Positions 33,019-42,258 of a stretch of DNA of 64,000 bases are shown here, in pieces. The DNA lies in NCBI RefSeq assembly GCF_029893345.1, contig NZ_JARXVE010000002.1, positions 124,001 through 188,000 of the forward strand, written 5' to 3'. The stretch comes from Mycolicibacterium frederiksbergense (lineage in GTDB: Bacteria; Actinomycetota; Actinomycetes; Mycobacteriales; Mycobacteriaceae). How positions within the stretch are numbered: position 1 is the first letter of the stretch; every line of letters begins with the position of its first letter. The notes below the pieces were generated by a model. That model saw only the letters and a list, made by a program, of their open reading frames with translations. It was not told where the DNA came from and ran no database searches. Position numbers and translations under genes: made by a program.

Positions 33019-34296
33019 TTGACACAAAACATCGGTCCGGGACCCGTCCACAGGTCCGAGACTGCCAGTGCGGCAGCGCCTGTCGCGGCACGCCCGGGAC
33101 GTAGTTTCGGCGCGGGTGGCTATGCGCGCCCGCTGGCGGGCCTGGGGACTGTGGTGGCCATCGGCCTGATCGTCGGTTTGGCGGTTGCCCTGTTCCGTGG
33201 CAGCTTCACCAAAACCGAGCCGGTGACCCTGATCTCGGACCGCGCGGGCCTGGTGATGAACCCGGACGCCAAGGTGAAGATGCGCGGTGTGCAGGTGGGC
33301 ACCGTCAGCTCGATCGAGAACCGTGCCGACGGCAAGGCCGTGCTGCACCTGGCGATGGACCCGTCCCAGCTGCACCTGATACCCGGCGATGTTCAGGCCA
33401 ACATCGCGTCGACGACGGTGTTCGGCGCCAAATACGTCCAGCTCGTCTCGCCGGACAATCCGTCCAAGGAGAGGCTGCGCCCGGGGCAGGTCCTGCAGGG
33501 TAACCACGTGACCGTCGAGATGAACACGGTCTTCCAGCAACTCACCCAGGTCCTCGACAAGATTGACCCGGCGAAGCTGAACGAAACCCTCGGCGCGCTG
33601 TCGTCTGCGTTCTCCGGGCGCGGCCATGCTATGGGGCAGTCGTTGTCCGATTTCGATGCCCTTCTGAAGAAGCTCGAGCCGAGCCTGCCCAATCTGACCG
33701 GCGACATCGAAAGCTTGGCGGCCGTGTCGAATGCCTACGGCGACGCCGCATCGGACCTGCTCAAGACCGTCAACAACACCAACCGGCTCAGCGACAGCAT
33801 CGTGGCCGAACAGAACAACCTCGATGCATTCCTGGTCAGCTCGATCGGCCTGGCCGATGTCGGTAACGACGTCGTCGGCGGCAACCGGCAGGCACTGAGC
33901 ACGGTGCTCAATCTGCTGGTACCGACCACGGGTCTGCTCAACAAATACGCTCCGGGCCTCAATTGTGCGCTGGAGGGCATGGTGGTCGCGAAAAACCAGC
34001 CGCCGTCTCCCGATCCCGGTGTGCTCGTCAATGTCGCGTTCACCCTGGGCATCGAGCGCTACCGCTACCCGTCGAACCTGCCCAAGGTGGCGGCCAAGGG
34101 CGGACCAAACTGCATGGGCCTGCCCAACATCGGCTTCGGAAACAAGGCGAAGTACCTTGTCGTCGACACCGACGCAAACCCGTGGCAGTACGGCAACCAG
34201 GGCATCCTGCTGAATTCCGACGGTCTCAAGCAGATCCTGTTCGGCCCGCTGGATGGTCCGCCACGTAACACCACACAGATCGGACAGCCGGGATGA
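33019..34296 (+). CDS. mceA: MceA family protein
   Basis: A 425-residue Mce protein from TTG 33019 behind GGGAGCAG. It has an N-terminal membrane anchor (about residues 37-56), then the MCE/MlaD domain (RAGLVMNPDAKVKMRGVQVG) and the long helical region that builds the periplasmic lipid tunnel. The C-terminal NCMGLPNIG region ends with LKQILFGPLDGPPRN. It forms a heterohexamer with MceB-F. Which numbered mce locus this corresponds to cannot be told reliably by eye. It overlaps mceB by four bases. Confidence 0.94.
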   Translation: MTQNIGPGPVHRSETASAAAPVAARPGRSFGAGGYARPLAGLGTVVAIGLIVGLAVALFRGSFTKTEPVTLISDRAGLVMNPDAKVKMRGVQVGTVSSIENRADGKAVLHLAMDPSQLHLIPGDVQANIASTTVFGAKYVQLVSPDNPSKERLRPGQVLQGNHVTVEMNTVFQQLTQVLDKIDPAKLNETLGALSSAFSGRGHAMGQSLSDFDALLKKLEPSLPNLTGDIESLAAVSNAYGDAASDLLKTVNNTNRLSDSIVAEQNNLDAFLVSSIGLADVGNDVVGGNRQALSTVLNLLVPTTGLLNKYAPGLNCALEGMVVAKNQPPSPDPGVLVNVAFTLGIERYRYPSNLPKVAAKGGPNCMGLPNIGFGNKAKYLVVDTDANPWQYGNQGILLNSDGLKQILFGPLDGPPRNTTQIGQPG

Positions 34297-35318
34297 CCCG
34301 CGGCAGAAGCACATTCATCAAGTTCGCGTCGTTCGCCGTCGTGATGGCCGTCCTCACGGCCTTCCTGTTCATGACGTTCTCGGAATACCGAGGCGGCTCC
34401 TACTCGGGTTACTCGGCGGTCTTCGGTGACGCGTCACGGCTCAAGGCCGGTGATTCGGTGCGCGTCGCCGGGGTTCGGGTCGGCACGGTCAAAGAGGTTT
34501 CCCTGCAACCGGACAAGTCGGTACTGGTCAAATTCGACTCTGATCGCAGCATTGCATTGACTACCGGCACCAAAGCGGCCGTGCGCTACTTGAACCTGGT
34601 CGGGGATCGCTACCTGGAATTGCTCGACAGTCCCGGGTCGACGAAACTGCTGCCGGCCGGGTCACAGATCCCCAAGGAGCGCACCGCAAGTGCTCTGGAC
34701 CTCGACCTGTTGCTCGGCGGCCTGCGTCCAGTGATCCAGGGCCTCAACCCTCAGGATGTCAATGCCCTGACGTCCTCGCTCATCCAGATCTTCCAGGGCC
34801 AGGGCGGCACTCTGGACTCGCTGCTGAGCAAGACCTCGTCGTTCTCAAATACGTTGGCCAACAACGATCAGGTGATCCAGCAGCTGATCGACACCCTCAA
34901 CACCGTGGTGGGCACGCTGGCCAAGGACGGCGACAAGTTCGACGGCACCGTCGACCGGCTCGAGCGACTGATCAGCGGTCTGTCGCAGGATCGTGATCCC
35001 CTCGGCACCGCGGTCACCCAACTCGACAACGGGACGGCATCGATCGCGAGCCTGCTCACCGAAGCACGGCCTCCGCTCAAGGGCACGGTCGAGCAGCTGA
35101 ACCGGACGGCGACGTTGCTCGACGATCACCAGATCGTGCTCGACCGTGGCTTGCAGAAAGCCCCCGACAACTTCCGCAAGCTCGCCCGGCTGGGTTCCTA
35201 CGGCAGCTGGATCATGTACTACATCTGCGGTATTTCCTTCCGCGTCACCGATCTGCAAGGTCGGACCGCGGTGTTCCCGATGATCAAGCAAGAAGGCGGG
35301 AGGTGCGGGGAGCCCTGA
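34293..35318 (+). CDS. mceB: MceB family protein
   Basis: A 341-residue Mce protein: an N-terminal transmembrane anchor (FASFAVVMAVLTAFLFMTF), the MCE domain with SRLKAGDSVRVAGVRVGTVK, and a helical tail ending IMYYICGISFRVTDLQG. Two Cys near the C-terminus are typical of MceB. It starts within the mceA stop (ATGA) and shares a base with mceC. Confidence 0.94.
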   Translation: MTRGRSTFIKFASFAVVMAVLTAFLFMTFSEYRGGSYSGYSAVFGDASRLKAGDSVRVAGVRVGTVKEVSLQPDKSVLVKFDSDRSIALTTGTKAAVRYLNLVGDRYLELLDSPGSTKLLPAGSQIPKERTASALDLDLLLGGLRPVIQGLNPQDVNALTSSLIQIFQGQGGTLDSLLSKTSSFSNTLANNDQVIQQLIDTLNTVVGTLAKDGDKFDGTVDRLERLISGLSQDRDPLGTAVTQLDNGTASIASLLTEARPPLKGTVEQLNRTATLLDDHQIVLDRGLQKAPDNFRKLARLGSYGSWIMYYICGISFRVTDLQGRTAVFPMIKQEGGRCGEP

Positions 35319-36400
35319 TGCTTAAGTACCGCGAATCTAATCTCATCAGGGCGGGCTTCATCGGCGTCATGCTGATGATCCTCGTGATCGCCGTGGGCCT
35401 GCAGCCCGAGCGGCTGCTGCAGTGGGCCTCCTCGGTGCGCCACCAGGCACTGTTCACCGAGGCCGGCGGTATCGCCGTCGGTAACGCGGTGACGCTCTCT
35501 GGTATCAAGGTCGGCTCGGTCACCGACGTATCGCTGAGCAACGGGGATGCGTTGGTCACCTTCACCACCGAAGGCAAGTACCCGCTGGGGTCGCTGACGA
35601 CCGCGCACATCCGCACCGGCTCGCTGTTGGGTGAGCGGGTGCTGACGCTGGAATCCGATGGCAGCGGCACACTGCGCACCACGGACGTGATCCCGACATC
35701 GCGCACGTCGTCGCCGTACTCACTGACCGATGCGGTCAGCGACCTGACCACCAACACGGCCGGCACCGATACGGCGTCGCTGAACCAGTCTCTGGACACG
35801 CTGTCGGCGACGATCGATCAGATCGCCCCCAAGCTGGGACCGACATTCGATGGTCTGAGCCGGCTGTCGAAGTCGATCAACGGCCGTAACGAGAGCCTGG
35901 CCACCCTGCTCAAGAGCGCCAGTGATGTGACCGTGGTGCTGTCGCAGCGCAGCCAACAACTGAATACGTTGATCCTCAACGCCAATGATCTGCTCGGTGT
36001 GCTCAACGACCGGCGTCAGGCGATCGTCGACCTGCTGGCGAACACCTCGGCTGTTGCACAGCAGTTGTCCGGGCTGGTCGCCGACAACGAGGCGCAACTG
36101 GCGCCGACGCTCAAGCGGCTCAACTCGGTGACCGCGATGCTCGAACGCAACCGGGACAACATCACCAAGGCGCTGCCGGACATGAAGAAGTTCCAGCTGA
36201 GCCAGGCCGAAACTTTGGCCAACGGTCCGTACTACAACGCGTACGTGCCGAACCTACAGCCCGCGCAGCTACTGCAGCCGTTCATGGACTACGCGCTCGG
36301 ATTCCGACGTGGCACCAACGCCGGGCAGCCGCCGGACAATGCCGGACCGCGCGCGGAGCTTCCGCTGCCCTACAACGGAATTCCCGGAGGTTCACGTTGA
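35318..36400 (+). CDS. mceC: MceC family protein
   Basis: A 360-residue Mce protein: an anchor near residues 10-27 (GFIGVMLMILVIAVGL), the MCE domain EAGGIAVGNAVTLSGIKVGS and a coiled helical region. The start ATG 35318 overlaps the mceB stop (TGATG) with GGGGAG six nucleotides before it; GTG 35303 is an alternative. A Pro/Gly-rich end (RAELPLPYNGIPGGSR) is typical. Part of the hexameric lipid tunnel. Confidence 0.93.
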   Translation: MLKYRESNLIRAGFIGVMLMILVIAVGLQPERLLQWASSVRHQALFTEAGGIAVGNAVTLSGIKVGSVTDVSLSNGDALVTFTTEGKYPLGSLTTAHIRTGSLLGERVLTLESDGSGTLRTTDVIPTSRTSSPYSLTDAVSDLTTNTAGTDTASLNQSLDTLSATIDQIAPKLGPTFDGLSRLSKSINGRNESLATLLKSASDVTVVLSQRSQQLNTLILNANDLLGVLNDRRQAIVDLLANTSAVAQQLSGLVADNEAQLAPTLKRLNSVTAMLERNRDNITKALPDMKKFQLSQAETLANGPYYNAYVPNLQPAQLLQPFMDYALGFRRGTNAGQPPDNAGPRAELPLPYNGIPGGSR

Positions 36401-37881
36401 TGAGTCGCAATCGACTTGTGAGGTGGCTTGCGGTTGCGCTGGCGGTGCTGCTGGTGGTCGGTGGCGCATTCCTGGTGCGGCAGGCGTACTTCGCTCCGCG
36501 GACCATCTCGGCCCTGTTCACCTCGGCGACCGGCGTCTACCCGGGAGATGAGGTCCGGGTATCGGGGGTCAAGGTCGGGAAGATCGCGTCGATCACGCCC
36601 GAAGGTACTCAGACCAGGGTGACGCTCAAGGTCGACCGCGGGGTACAGGTGCCGGCCGAGGCCAAAGCGGTGATCGTGGCGCAGAATCTGGTGGCCGCCC
36701 GCTACGTGCAGTTGGCGCCGGCATACCGGTCCGACGGACCCACCATGCCCGACGGCGCGGTGATTCCATTGGAGCGCACCGCGGTTCCGGTCGAGTGGGA
36801 CGAGGTCAAGAAACAGCTGATGCGGCTGGCAACCGACCTGGGACCGCAGAGCGGCGTCAACGGCACCTCGGTCTCGCGGTTCATCGAGAGCACGGCCAAC
36901 GCTCTGGACGGCAACGGCGAGAAATTGCGCCAGACCATCTCGCAACTGTCCGGGGTGGCCCGCATCCTGGCCGAGGGCAGCGGCAACATCGTCGACATCA
37001 TCAAGAACCTGCAGACGTTTATCACCGCATTGCGGGACAGCAATGAGCAGGTGGTGTCATTCCAGAACCGGCTGGCCACCCTGACCAGCGTGGTCGACGG
37101 CAGCCGGTCGGACCTTGATGCGGCGCTGAAGAATTTGTCTGTGGCGGTCGGCGAGGTGCAGCGGTTTGTTGCCGGAACCCGCGATCAGACCTCCGAGCAG
37201 GTGCAGAGATTGGCCAATGTCACCCAGACCTTGGTGGACAACAAGATGAACATCGAAAATCTTCTGCACATCGCACCCAACGCATTCATGAACGGGTACA
37301 ACATCTACAACCCCGACACCGGCAGCGCGGTGGGCCAGTTCGTGTTTCACAATTTCTCCAACCCGCTGGACTTCATCTGCGGTGCGATCGGTGCGATCGA
37401 GAACACCACGGCACCGGAAACCGCGAAGCTCTGCGGGCAGTACCTGGGCCCGGCGTTGCGCCTGTTGAACTTCAACTACCTGCCGTTCCCGATCGTTCCG
37501 TACCTTATGCCGTCGGCGAATCCGAAGAACATCGTGTACTCGGAGCCGGGCCTGGCACCCGGCGGCGGGGGAGGGTCGCCCGAGCCGCCGGAACACGCCC
37601 CGTCGATCTCGGCGTACAACCCCGGTCCGCCACCGCCGCCGCCGTTCACCGGGCGTCCACAGGGAACGCCACCGCCGGGCGCCCAGCAGATGCTCCCGGA
37701 GGGTTCGTTCTACCCACCGAACATGCCGAAGACGGTGTCGGACATGCTCAATCCGGCTGGCGAGCCGCCCGGACCCCCGCCTGGCCCGCTCGCTGCCGAG
37801 GCACCCGCCGCTGCACCACCACCCGCTGAGGCGCCAGTGCCTCCGGGGCCGCTACCCGCAGAAGGGACGCCACCAGCATGA
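36400..37881 (+). CDS. mceD: MceD family protein
   Basis: A 493-residue Mce protein: an anchor at residues 7-25 (VRWLAVALAVLLVVGGAFLV), the MCE domain GVYPGDEVRVSGVKVGKI, a helical region and a long proline-rich C-terminal tail (about 100 residues with PGPPPPPPF) probably spanning toward the cell wall. ATG 36400 overlaps the mceC stop (TGATG) behind CCGGAGG. Confidence 0.94.
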   Translation: MSRNRLVRWLAVALAVLLVVGGAFLVRQAYFAPRTISALFTSATGVYPGDEVRVSGVKVGKIASITPEGTQTRVTLKVDRGVQVPAEAKAVIVAQNLVAARYVQLAPAYRSDGPTMPDGAVIPLERTAVPVEWDEVKKQLMRLATDLGPQSGVNGTSVSRFIESTANALDGNGEKLRQTISQLSGVARILAEGSGNIVDIIKNLQTFITALRDSNEQVVSFQNRLATLTSVVDGSRSDLDAALKNLSVAVGEVQRFVAGTRDQTSEQVQRLANVTQTLVDNKMNIENLLHIAPNAFMNGYNIYNPDTGSAVGQFVFHNFSNPLDFICGAIGAIENTTAPETAKLCGQYLGPALRLLNFNYLPFPIVPYLMPSANPKNIVYSEPGLAPGGGGGSPEPPEHAPSISAYNPGPPPPPPFTGRPQGTPPPGAQQMLPEGSFYPPNMPKTVSDMLNPAGEPPGPPPGPLAAEAPAAAPPPAEAPVPPGPLPAEGTPPA

Positions 37882-39251
37882 TCAGGGGTAAGCCGCTACG
37901 GCTGGCGATCGCCGCCGGGTCCTGTGTCGCGTTGACGACCAGTGGTTGCGCCTTCCAAGGCGTCAACTCACTGCCCCTACCCGGCGCGGTCGGGCGAGGT
38001 GCGGGCGCCAACGTGTACCACGTCGAAATAGCGAATGTGGCGACGCTGGAACCGAATTCGCCGGTGATGATAAACGACGTCGTTGTCGGAAGCGTGCGTA
38101 GTATGTCGGTGAGGGACTGGCACGCCGACGTCGAGTTCTCGGTGCAACCAGGTGTCGTGGTGCCCGCCAATGCGGTGGCCAGCGTCGGGCAGACCAGTCT
38201 TCTGGGTTCGATGCATCTGGAGATCAATCCGCCGGCCGGGGCGGCGCCGGAGGGGAAACTCCCGCCGGGAGCGACGATCCCGCTGAACAGTTCGTCGACG
38301 TACCCGACGACCGAGCAGACGCTGTCCTCTCTGGCCGCAGTGGTCAATGGTGGTGGGTTGGGCCAGGTAGGCGATGTCATCCACAACTTCAGTACCGCCC
38401 TCAATGGTCGCGAAGCCGATTTCCGCGATCTCCTCACCCGCCTGGACACGTTCGTCGGAGCGCTGGATACCCAGCGCGACAACATCGTTGCCTCGATCCA
38501 AGGGCTGAATCGGCTGTCGTCAACCTTCGCCGGACAACGTGACGTCATCACCCGTGCGCTGGAGAAGATTCCGCCGGCGTTGGATGTGTTGATCAAAGAG
38601 CGGCCCAGGCTCACCACGGCATTGCAGAAACTCGGTACCTTCAGCGCCACTGCCAACCAGTTCGTCAACGAGTCACAGGCCGACCTGGTGGCCAACCTGC
38701 GCAATCTGGAGCCCGCACTCAAGGCGCTGGCGGATGTGGGCCCCGAACTTGCCGGGGTCTTGGAATACGCCACGCATTTCCCGTTCACCCAGAGCTTCCT
38801 GGACCGCGCGGTCCGCGGCGACTACTACAACCTGTTCGCCACCGTCGACTTCACCATTCCGCGACTGAAGCGCACCTTGCTGCTGGGTACCCGGTGGGAA
38901 GACGAAGACACGCAACTGGTTCCGACATACGGTGACCCGCCGTACCTCAACTACACCTACGACCCGCTCAAGACCGGGGTCAATCCGCCGCCGCCGGGTG
39001 CGTTCCCGCCTGCTCCGGAGGCTCCGGCCGCAGCTGAGGCGCTTCCTGCGCCGCCACCACCGGCCTACGTGGGTCCGGTGCTTCCGGTGACACCTCCGGC
39101 GCCGATCGCCTTGCCCGGCGGCCAGGTTCAGCGGCAGTCGGCTGGTCCCGCCCCCGGCGCAGCGTCCCCGATCTTCGCGGGCCCATATGGGGCTCAAGCA
39201 GATTCACCGGTGCCGCCGCCCGCGGCCCCTCCGACACATGAGGGTGGCTGA
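37878..39251 (+). CDS. mceE: MceE family lipoprotein (LprN-like)
   Basis: A 457-residue Mce lipoprotein. The lipobox TSGC places the lipidated Cys at residue 24 after a short hydrophobic signal. The MCE domain (VATLEPNSPVMINDVVVGSV) and helical region are followed by a Pro/Ala-rich tail. MceE proteins are the lipid-anchored member of the hexamer. Overlaps mceD by four bases and mceF by one. Confidence 0.95.
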   Translation: MIRGKPLRLAIAAGSCVALTTSGCAFQGVNSLPLPGAVGRGAGANVYHVEIANVATLEPNSPVMINDVVVGSVRSMSVRDWHADVEFSVQPGVVVPANAVASVGQTSLLGSMHLEINPPAGAAPEGKLPPGATIPLNSSSTYPTTEQTLSSLAAVVNGGGLGQVGDVIHNFSTALNGREADFRDLLTRLDTFVGALDTQRDNIVASIQGLNRLSSTFAGQRDVITRALEKIPPALDVLIKERPRLTTALQKLGTFSATANQFVNESQADLVANLRNLEPALKALADVGPELAGVLEYATHFPFTQSFLDRAVRGDYYNLFATVDFTIPRLKRTLLLGTRWEDEDTQLVPTYGDPPYLNYTYDPLKTGVNPPPPGAFPPAPEAPAAAEALPAPPPPAYVGPVLPVTPPAPIALPGGQVQRQSAGPAPGAASPIFAGPYGAQADSPVPPPAAPPTHEGG

Positions 39252-40978
39252 TGCTTACTCGCTTCGTCCGGCGCCAGCTGATCATCTTCACCGTCGCCTC
39301 CGTCGTGGGTGTGGCGATCATGCTGTTCGCCTATATGCAGGTGCCCACACTGTTGGGGATCGGCCGGCTGACGGTGAAGCTGGAATTGCCGGCCACCGGC
39401 GGCCTGTACCAGTTCAGCAATGTGACCTACCGCGGATCTCAGATCGGCAAGGTCACCTCGGTGGACCTGACCGACAACGGCGCTGTGGCCACACTGTCAC
39501 TTGACCAGTCGCCGAAGATACCCGCCGATCTGCAGGCACAGGTACGCAGCATGTCGGCGGTGGGCGAGCAGTACGTGGAGTTGTTGCCGCGCACCAGCTC
39601 CGGGCCCTACCTGCACAACGGTTCGGTGATCGCGATGAGGGACACCACGATTCCGCAACAGGTCGGTCCGATGCTGGACCAGCTCAGCAAGCTCGTGGAC
39701 ACCATCCCGAAGGACAAGCTCAGCCAGCTGCTCGACGAGTCGTACAACGCGTTCAACGGAACCGGCTATGACTTCGGTTCGCTGCTGGACTCGGCGTCGA
39801 CCATCACCAAGGATGCCAACGCGATCTCGGATCGCACGCGCGCGCTGATCGACGACTCGGGCCCGTTCCTGGATGCACAGGCGCAGACCACCGATTCGAT
39901 CCGGACCTGGGCTGCCAGCTTGGCCGGGATCACCGGCCAGATCGCCGACGACGACCCAGAGATCCGGACGCTGCTGCGCAATGGTCCGGGTTTCGCGCAG
40001 GAGACCTCTCGCCTGCTTGAGCAGATCAAGCCGACGTTGCCGATCCTGTTGGCGAATCTGACCACCTTCGGGCAGATCGGCGTGACGTACAACCCATCGC
40101 TCGAACAGCTGCTGGTTCTGCTGCCACCGTATGTGGCGCAGATTCAGACCTATTTGCCGATCAACAATCCGACGGGCCTACCCAACGGCGAGTTCTCGCT
40201 GGGGTTGGGTGACCCGCCGTCGTGCACGGTCGGGTTCCTGCCGCCGTCGTCGTGGCGGTCCCCGGCGGACACGACCATCATCGATACGCCGGACAATCTC
40301 TACTGCAAGCTGCCGCAGGATTCCCCGATCGCGGTGCGCGGTGCGCGCAACTACCCCTGTATGGGACATCCCGGCAAGCGGGCGCCTACTGTCGAACTCT
40401 GCGACGATCCGCGCGGATTCCAGCCGATTGCGCAGCGCCAGCATGCCCTCGGTCCGTATCCGCTCGACCCGAACCTGATCGCCCAGGGCGTGCCCCCGGA
40501 TTCACGGGTGTTGCCGGATGCCAACATTTTCGGGCCGCTGCAAGGTACTCCGTTGCCCCCAGGTGTCATCGCGCCTCCACCCGGTGCGGCACCTGAACCT
40601 GTACCTGCGCCGAGTTTCGCCGGGACGGGGCCGGGCCCGCTGCTGCCGGGGCAGCCGCTGTACCTGGAACCGCCGGTGCCTGGCGTGCCCCCGCCACCCG
40701 CGGGTGATCCCGCCGCGGTTCCGCTGCCTCCGGCGGACCTGCCTCAGGCAACCGAGATCCCGTCCTTCCCGCACCGGGGCGCGGAGGTACCGGGACCTGT
40801 CCCAGGACCGGGCGTGGCGCCGAGCGCGTTCAACGGCAGCGCAGGCCACGGGCCGTCGGTGGCTATTGCCAAGTACAACCCGCGCACCGGGGAGTACGTG
40901 GGTAGCGACGGCAACCTGTACCGGCAGACGGACCTCGTATCGACGGCAAAGTCGTGGCGGGACCTGATGCCGACGTAG
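39251..40978 (+). CDS. mceF: MceF family protein
   Basis: A 575-residue Mce protein, the last of the operon. It has an N-terminal anchor (QLIIFTVASVVGVAIMLFAY), the MCE domain GLYQFSNVTYRGSQIGKV, helices, then a region with paired Cys (PPSCTVGF, LYCKLPQ, YPCMGHPGKR, ELCDDPRGF) and a very proline-rich tail. It ends YVGSDGNLYRQTDLV...WRDLMPT, an end common among MceF proteins. A strong hairpin follows within 10 bp. Confidence 0.95.
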   Translation: MLTRFVRRQLIIFTVASVVGVAIMLFAYMQVPTLLGIGRLTVKLELPATGGLYQFSNVTYRGSQIGKVTSVDLTDNGAVATLSLDQSPKIPADLQAQVRSMSAVGEQYVELLPRTSSGPYLHNGSVIAMRDTTIPQQVGPMLDQLSKLVDTIPKDKLSQLLDESYNAFNGTGYDFGSLLDSASTITKDANAISDRTRALIDDSGPFLDAQAQTTDSIRTWAASLAGITGQIADDDPEIRTLLRNGPGFAQETSRLLEQIKPTLPILLANLTTFGQIGVTYNPSLEQLLVLLPPYVAQIQTYLPINNPTGLPNGEFSLGLGDPPSCTVGFLPPSSWRSPADTTIIDTPDNLYCKLPQDSPIAVRGARNYPCMGHPGKRAPTVELCDDPRGFQPIAQRQHALGPYPLDPNLIAQGVPPDSRVLPDANIFGPLQGTPLPPGVIAPPPGAAPEPVPAPSFAGTGPGPLLPGQPLYLEPPVPGVPPPPAGDPAAVPLPPADLPQATEIPSFPHRGAEVPGPVPGPGVAPSAFNGSAGHGPSVAIAKYNPRTGEYVGSDGNLYRQTDLVSTAKSWRDLMPT

Positions 40979-40987
40979 GGGCTCGAT

Positions 40988-41034
40988 CAACGAGAACAGG
41001 CCACGGGCGAAATGCCCGTGGCCTGTTCTCGTTG
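40988..41034 (+). terminator. strong hairpin terminator after mceF
   Basis: A perfect 21-bp stem (CAACGAGAACAGGCCACGGG plus C) with the five-base loop GAAAT. It lies 10 bp after the mceF stop and 49 bp from the convergent secreted-protein gene, so it may serve both strands. Confidence 0.88.
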
Positions 41035-41082
41035 GCGGTGAAGGGGTGTGTCAGAGAGGTTGCGGCAGAAGAGAATCGGCGG

Positions 41083-41601
41083 CTAGATCGGCCGCATGTA
41101 GAAGGGCATCCGGATGGCAGGCCATTGGTTGCGGCCGCACGAGCCGCTCGGGCCGGTGGTCTGGTCCTCACCGGTGTACTCGGTGGCATTGATGTCGTAT
41201 CGGCCGTCCCAGCCGACCGGATAGATCTTGATGACCTTCAGGCCCTCGACAGGTGTGCCGTCGGCGCAGAACCGCCAGTTGGGCACCGCGCGCTTGACGT
41301 ACCAGAGCCCGTTCGTCGTATAGATCGGCGCGGTCCAACCCTCGTCGCTGTTCACCGTCCCGGTGCACTCGGTGGGGGAGATGCACTGGGTGCTGATGGT
41401 CCAGGTGCTGCGCGTCGAAGGCTGATCCTCATACCGCTCGTTGACCTTCGCCCACTCCCCATTGGAGGAAGTGGCGAACGTGCCGTTGATGCCCCACTGC
41501 TCGGTGGCGCCGGCGGGGCCGGCGGGGCCGGCGCTGTTCAGACCGATCATTGCGACACCGGCGAGAATTGCCGCGCTGGCCCGCGCCTTGGAGGCCGACA
41601 T
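41083..41601 (-). CDS. small secreted protein
   Basis: A 172-residue exported protein starting MSASKARASAAILAGVAMIG with a Sec signal cleaved after the GPAGA region. The mature part WGINGTFATSSNGEWAKVNERYED with QCISPTECTG, NWRFCADG and GSCGRN has four Cys, probably two disulfides. It resembles small mycobacterial secreted proteins often found beside mce loci, but I cannot name the family. GAAGGAG precedes the ATG. An RTTCTC-N7-GAGAAY-type site lies 32 bp upstream. Confidence 0.8.
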   Translation of the reverse strand: MSASKARASAAILAGVAMIGLNSAGPAGPAGATEQWGINGTFATSSNGEWAKVNERYEDQPSTRSTWTISTQCISPTECTGTVNSDEGWTAPIYTTNGLWYVKRAVPNWRFCADGTPVEGLKVIKIYPVGWDGRYDINATEYTGEDQTTGPSGSCGRNQWPAIRMPFYMRPI

Positions 41602-41632
41602 ATAGCTTCTCCTTCTCGGCAGCGATATTCGC

Positions 41633-41651
41633 ATTCTCAATTGCGAAGAAT
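41633..41651. promoter_or_regulatory. operator-like ATTCTC-N7-AAGAAT
   Basis: The 19-bp wide form of the GAGAAY motif, with one mismatch, in front of the secreted-protein gene at 41601. Confidence 0.45.
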
Positions 41652-41733
41652 AGCACTATCGCCTGGCTGTCTCACGGGATTGGCCTGATCATGCCGGGGT
41701 GCCGGGCCTTTCTGGGGGGAGCCTCGTAGTTAT

Positions 41734-41761
41734 GTTCTCCAAAATAGAGAATTTAGTTACC
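41734..41761. promoter_or_regulatory. operator-like GTTCTC-N7-GAGAAT-N3-GTTACC
   Basis: Three half-sites combine the N7 and N3 spacings, 21 bp before the secreted-protein gene at 41782. The GAGAAT-N3-GTTACC part is also present at 2767. Confidence 0.5.
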
Positions 41762-41781
41762 ACCTGTGCGAAAGTAGTGAC

Positions 41782-42168
41782 GTGCGTGTGACCATGGTGG
41801 CGGCCGCTTCGATGATTGTCGCCGGAATGCTGAGTGCTCCGCAGGCGAATGCGGGACCGCAGACGTGCAACGACGCATTCTGCGTGCCTGGTATCAACCC
41901 GAACGCCATCCTGGGTGCTCCGTGCGACAACACCTCCTACTACGTGTTCGGGGTCGACGCCCGAAACGACTGGGGCAGGTTGGTGTTCTGTGGATCGCCG
42001 CGCCGCTATGAGCCGAGGTGGTTCCGTTCTCCGCCGATGGCCGGTATCCGTGACGAGAACAGCTTGTGCCTGGACCAGCAGTACATGGTGGCTCAAGCGC
42101 CCGACGGATTGTTCCTGAGTTGCGTGCCGATGGACGGTGAAACCCGCTGGCGCCGCGGAGACGCCTGA
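41782..42168 (+). CDS. small secreted protein
   Basis: A 128-residue exported protein from GTG 41782; the signal peptide MRVTMVAAASMIVAGMLSAP is cleaved after QANA. Six Cys in the mature part (QTCNDAFC, GAPCDN, LVFCGS, SLCLDQQ, FLSCVP) suggest a compact disulfide-rich fold. No family is recognised. It diverges from the secreted-protein gene at 41601 with GAGAAY sites between them and converges on 42259 across a terminator. Confidence 0.78.
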   Translation: MRVTMVAAASMIVAGMLSAPQANAGPQTCNDAFCVPGINPNAILGAPCDNTSYYVFGVDARNDWGRLVFCGSPRRYEPRWFRSPPMAGIRDENSLCLDQQYMVAQAPDGLFLSCVPMDGETRWRRGDA

Positions 42169-42182
42169 CACGCAGAACGAGT

Positions 42183-42225
42183 AAAACGCCTGAGGCAACG
42201 TGAGAAAGCGTGCCTCAAGCGTTTT
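42183..42225. terminator. bidirectional hairpin terminator
   Basis: AAAACGCCTGAGGCA pairs with TGCCTCAAGCGTTTT (one mismatch), giving an A-rich and a T-rich flank. It sits between two convergent secreted-protein genes. Confidence 0.75.
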
Positions 42226-42258
42226 GATGTTTGTGCTGCGACGCTGGGATCGTGGCGT

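Noticed and set aside
31338..40978. Assigning the operon to a numbered mce locus (mce3 or mce4)
   Set aside because: YrbEA looks like mce4-type permeases while the double-TetR gene hints at mce3; by eye this cannot be settled, so no number is given.
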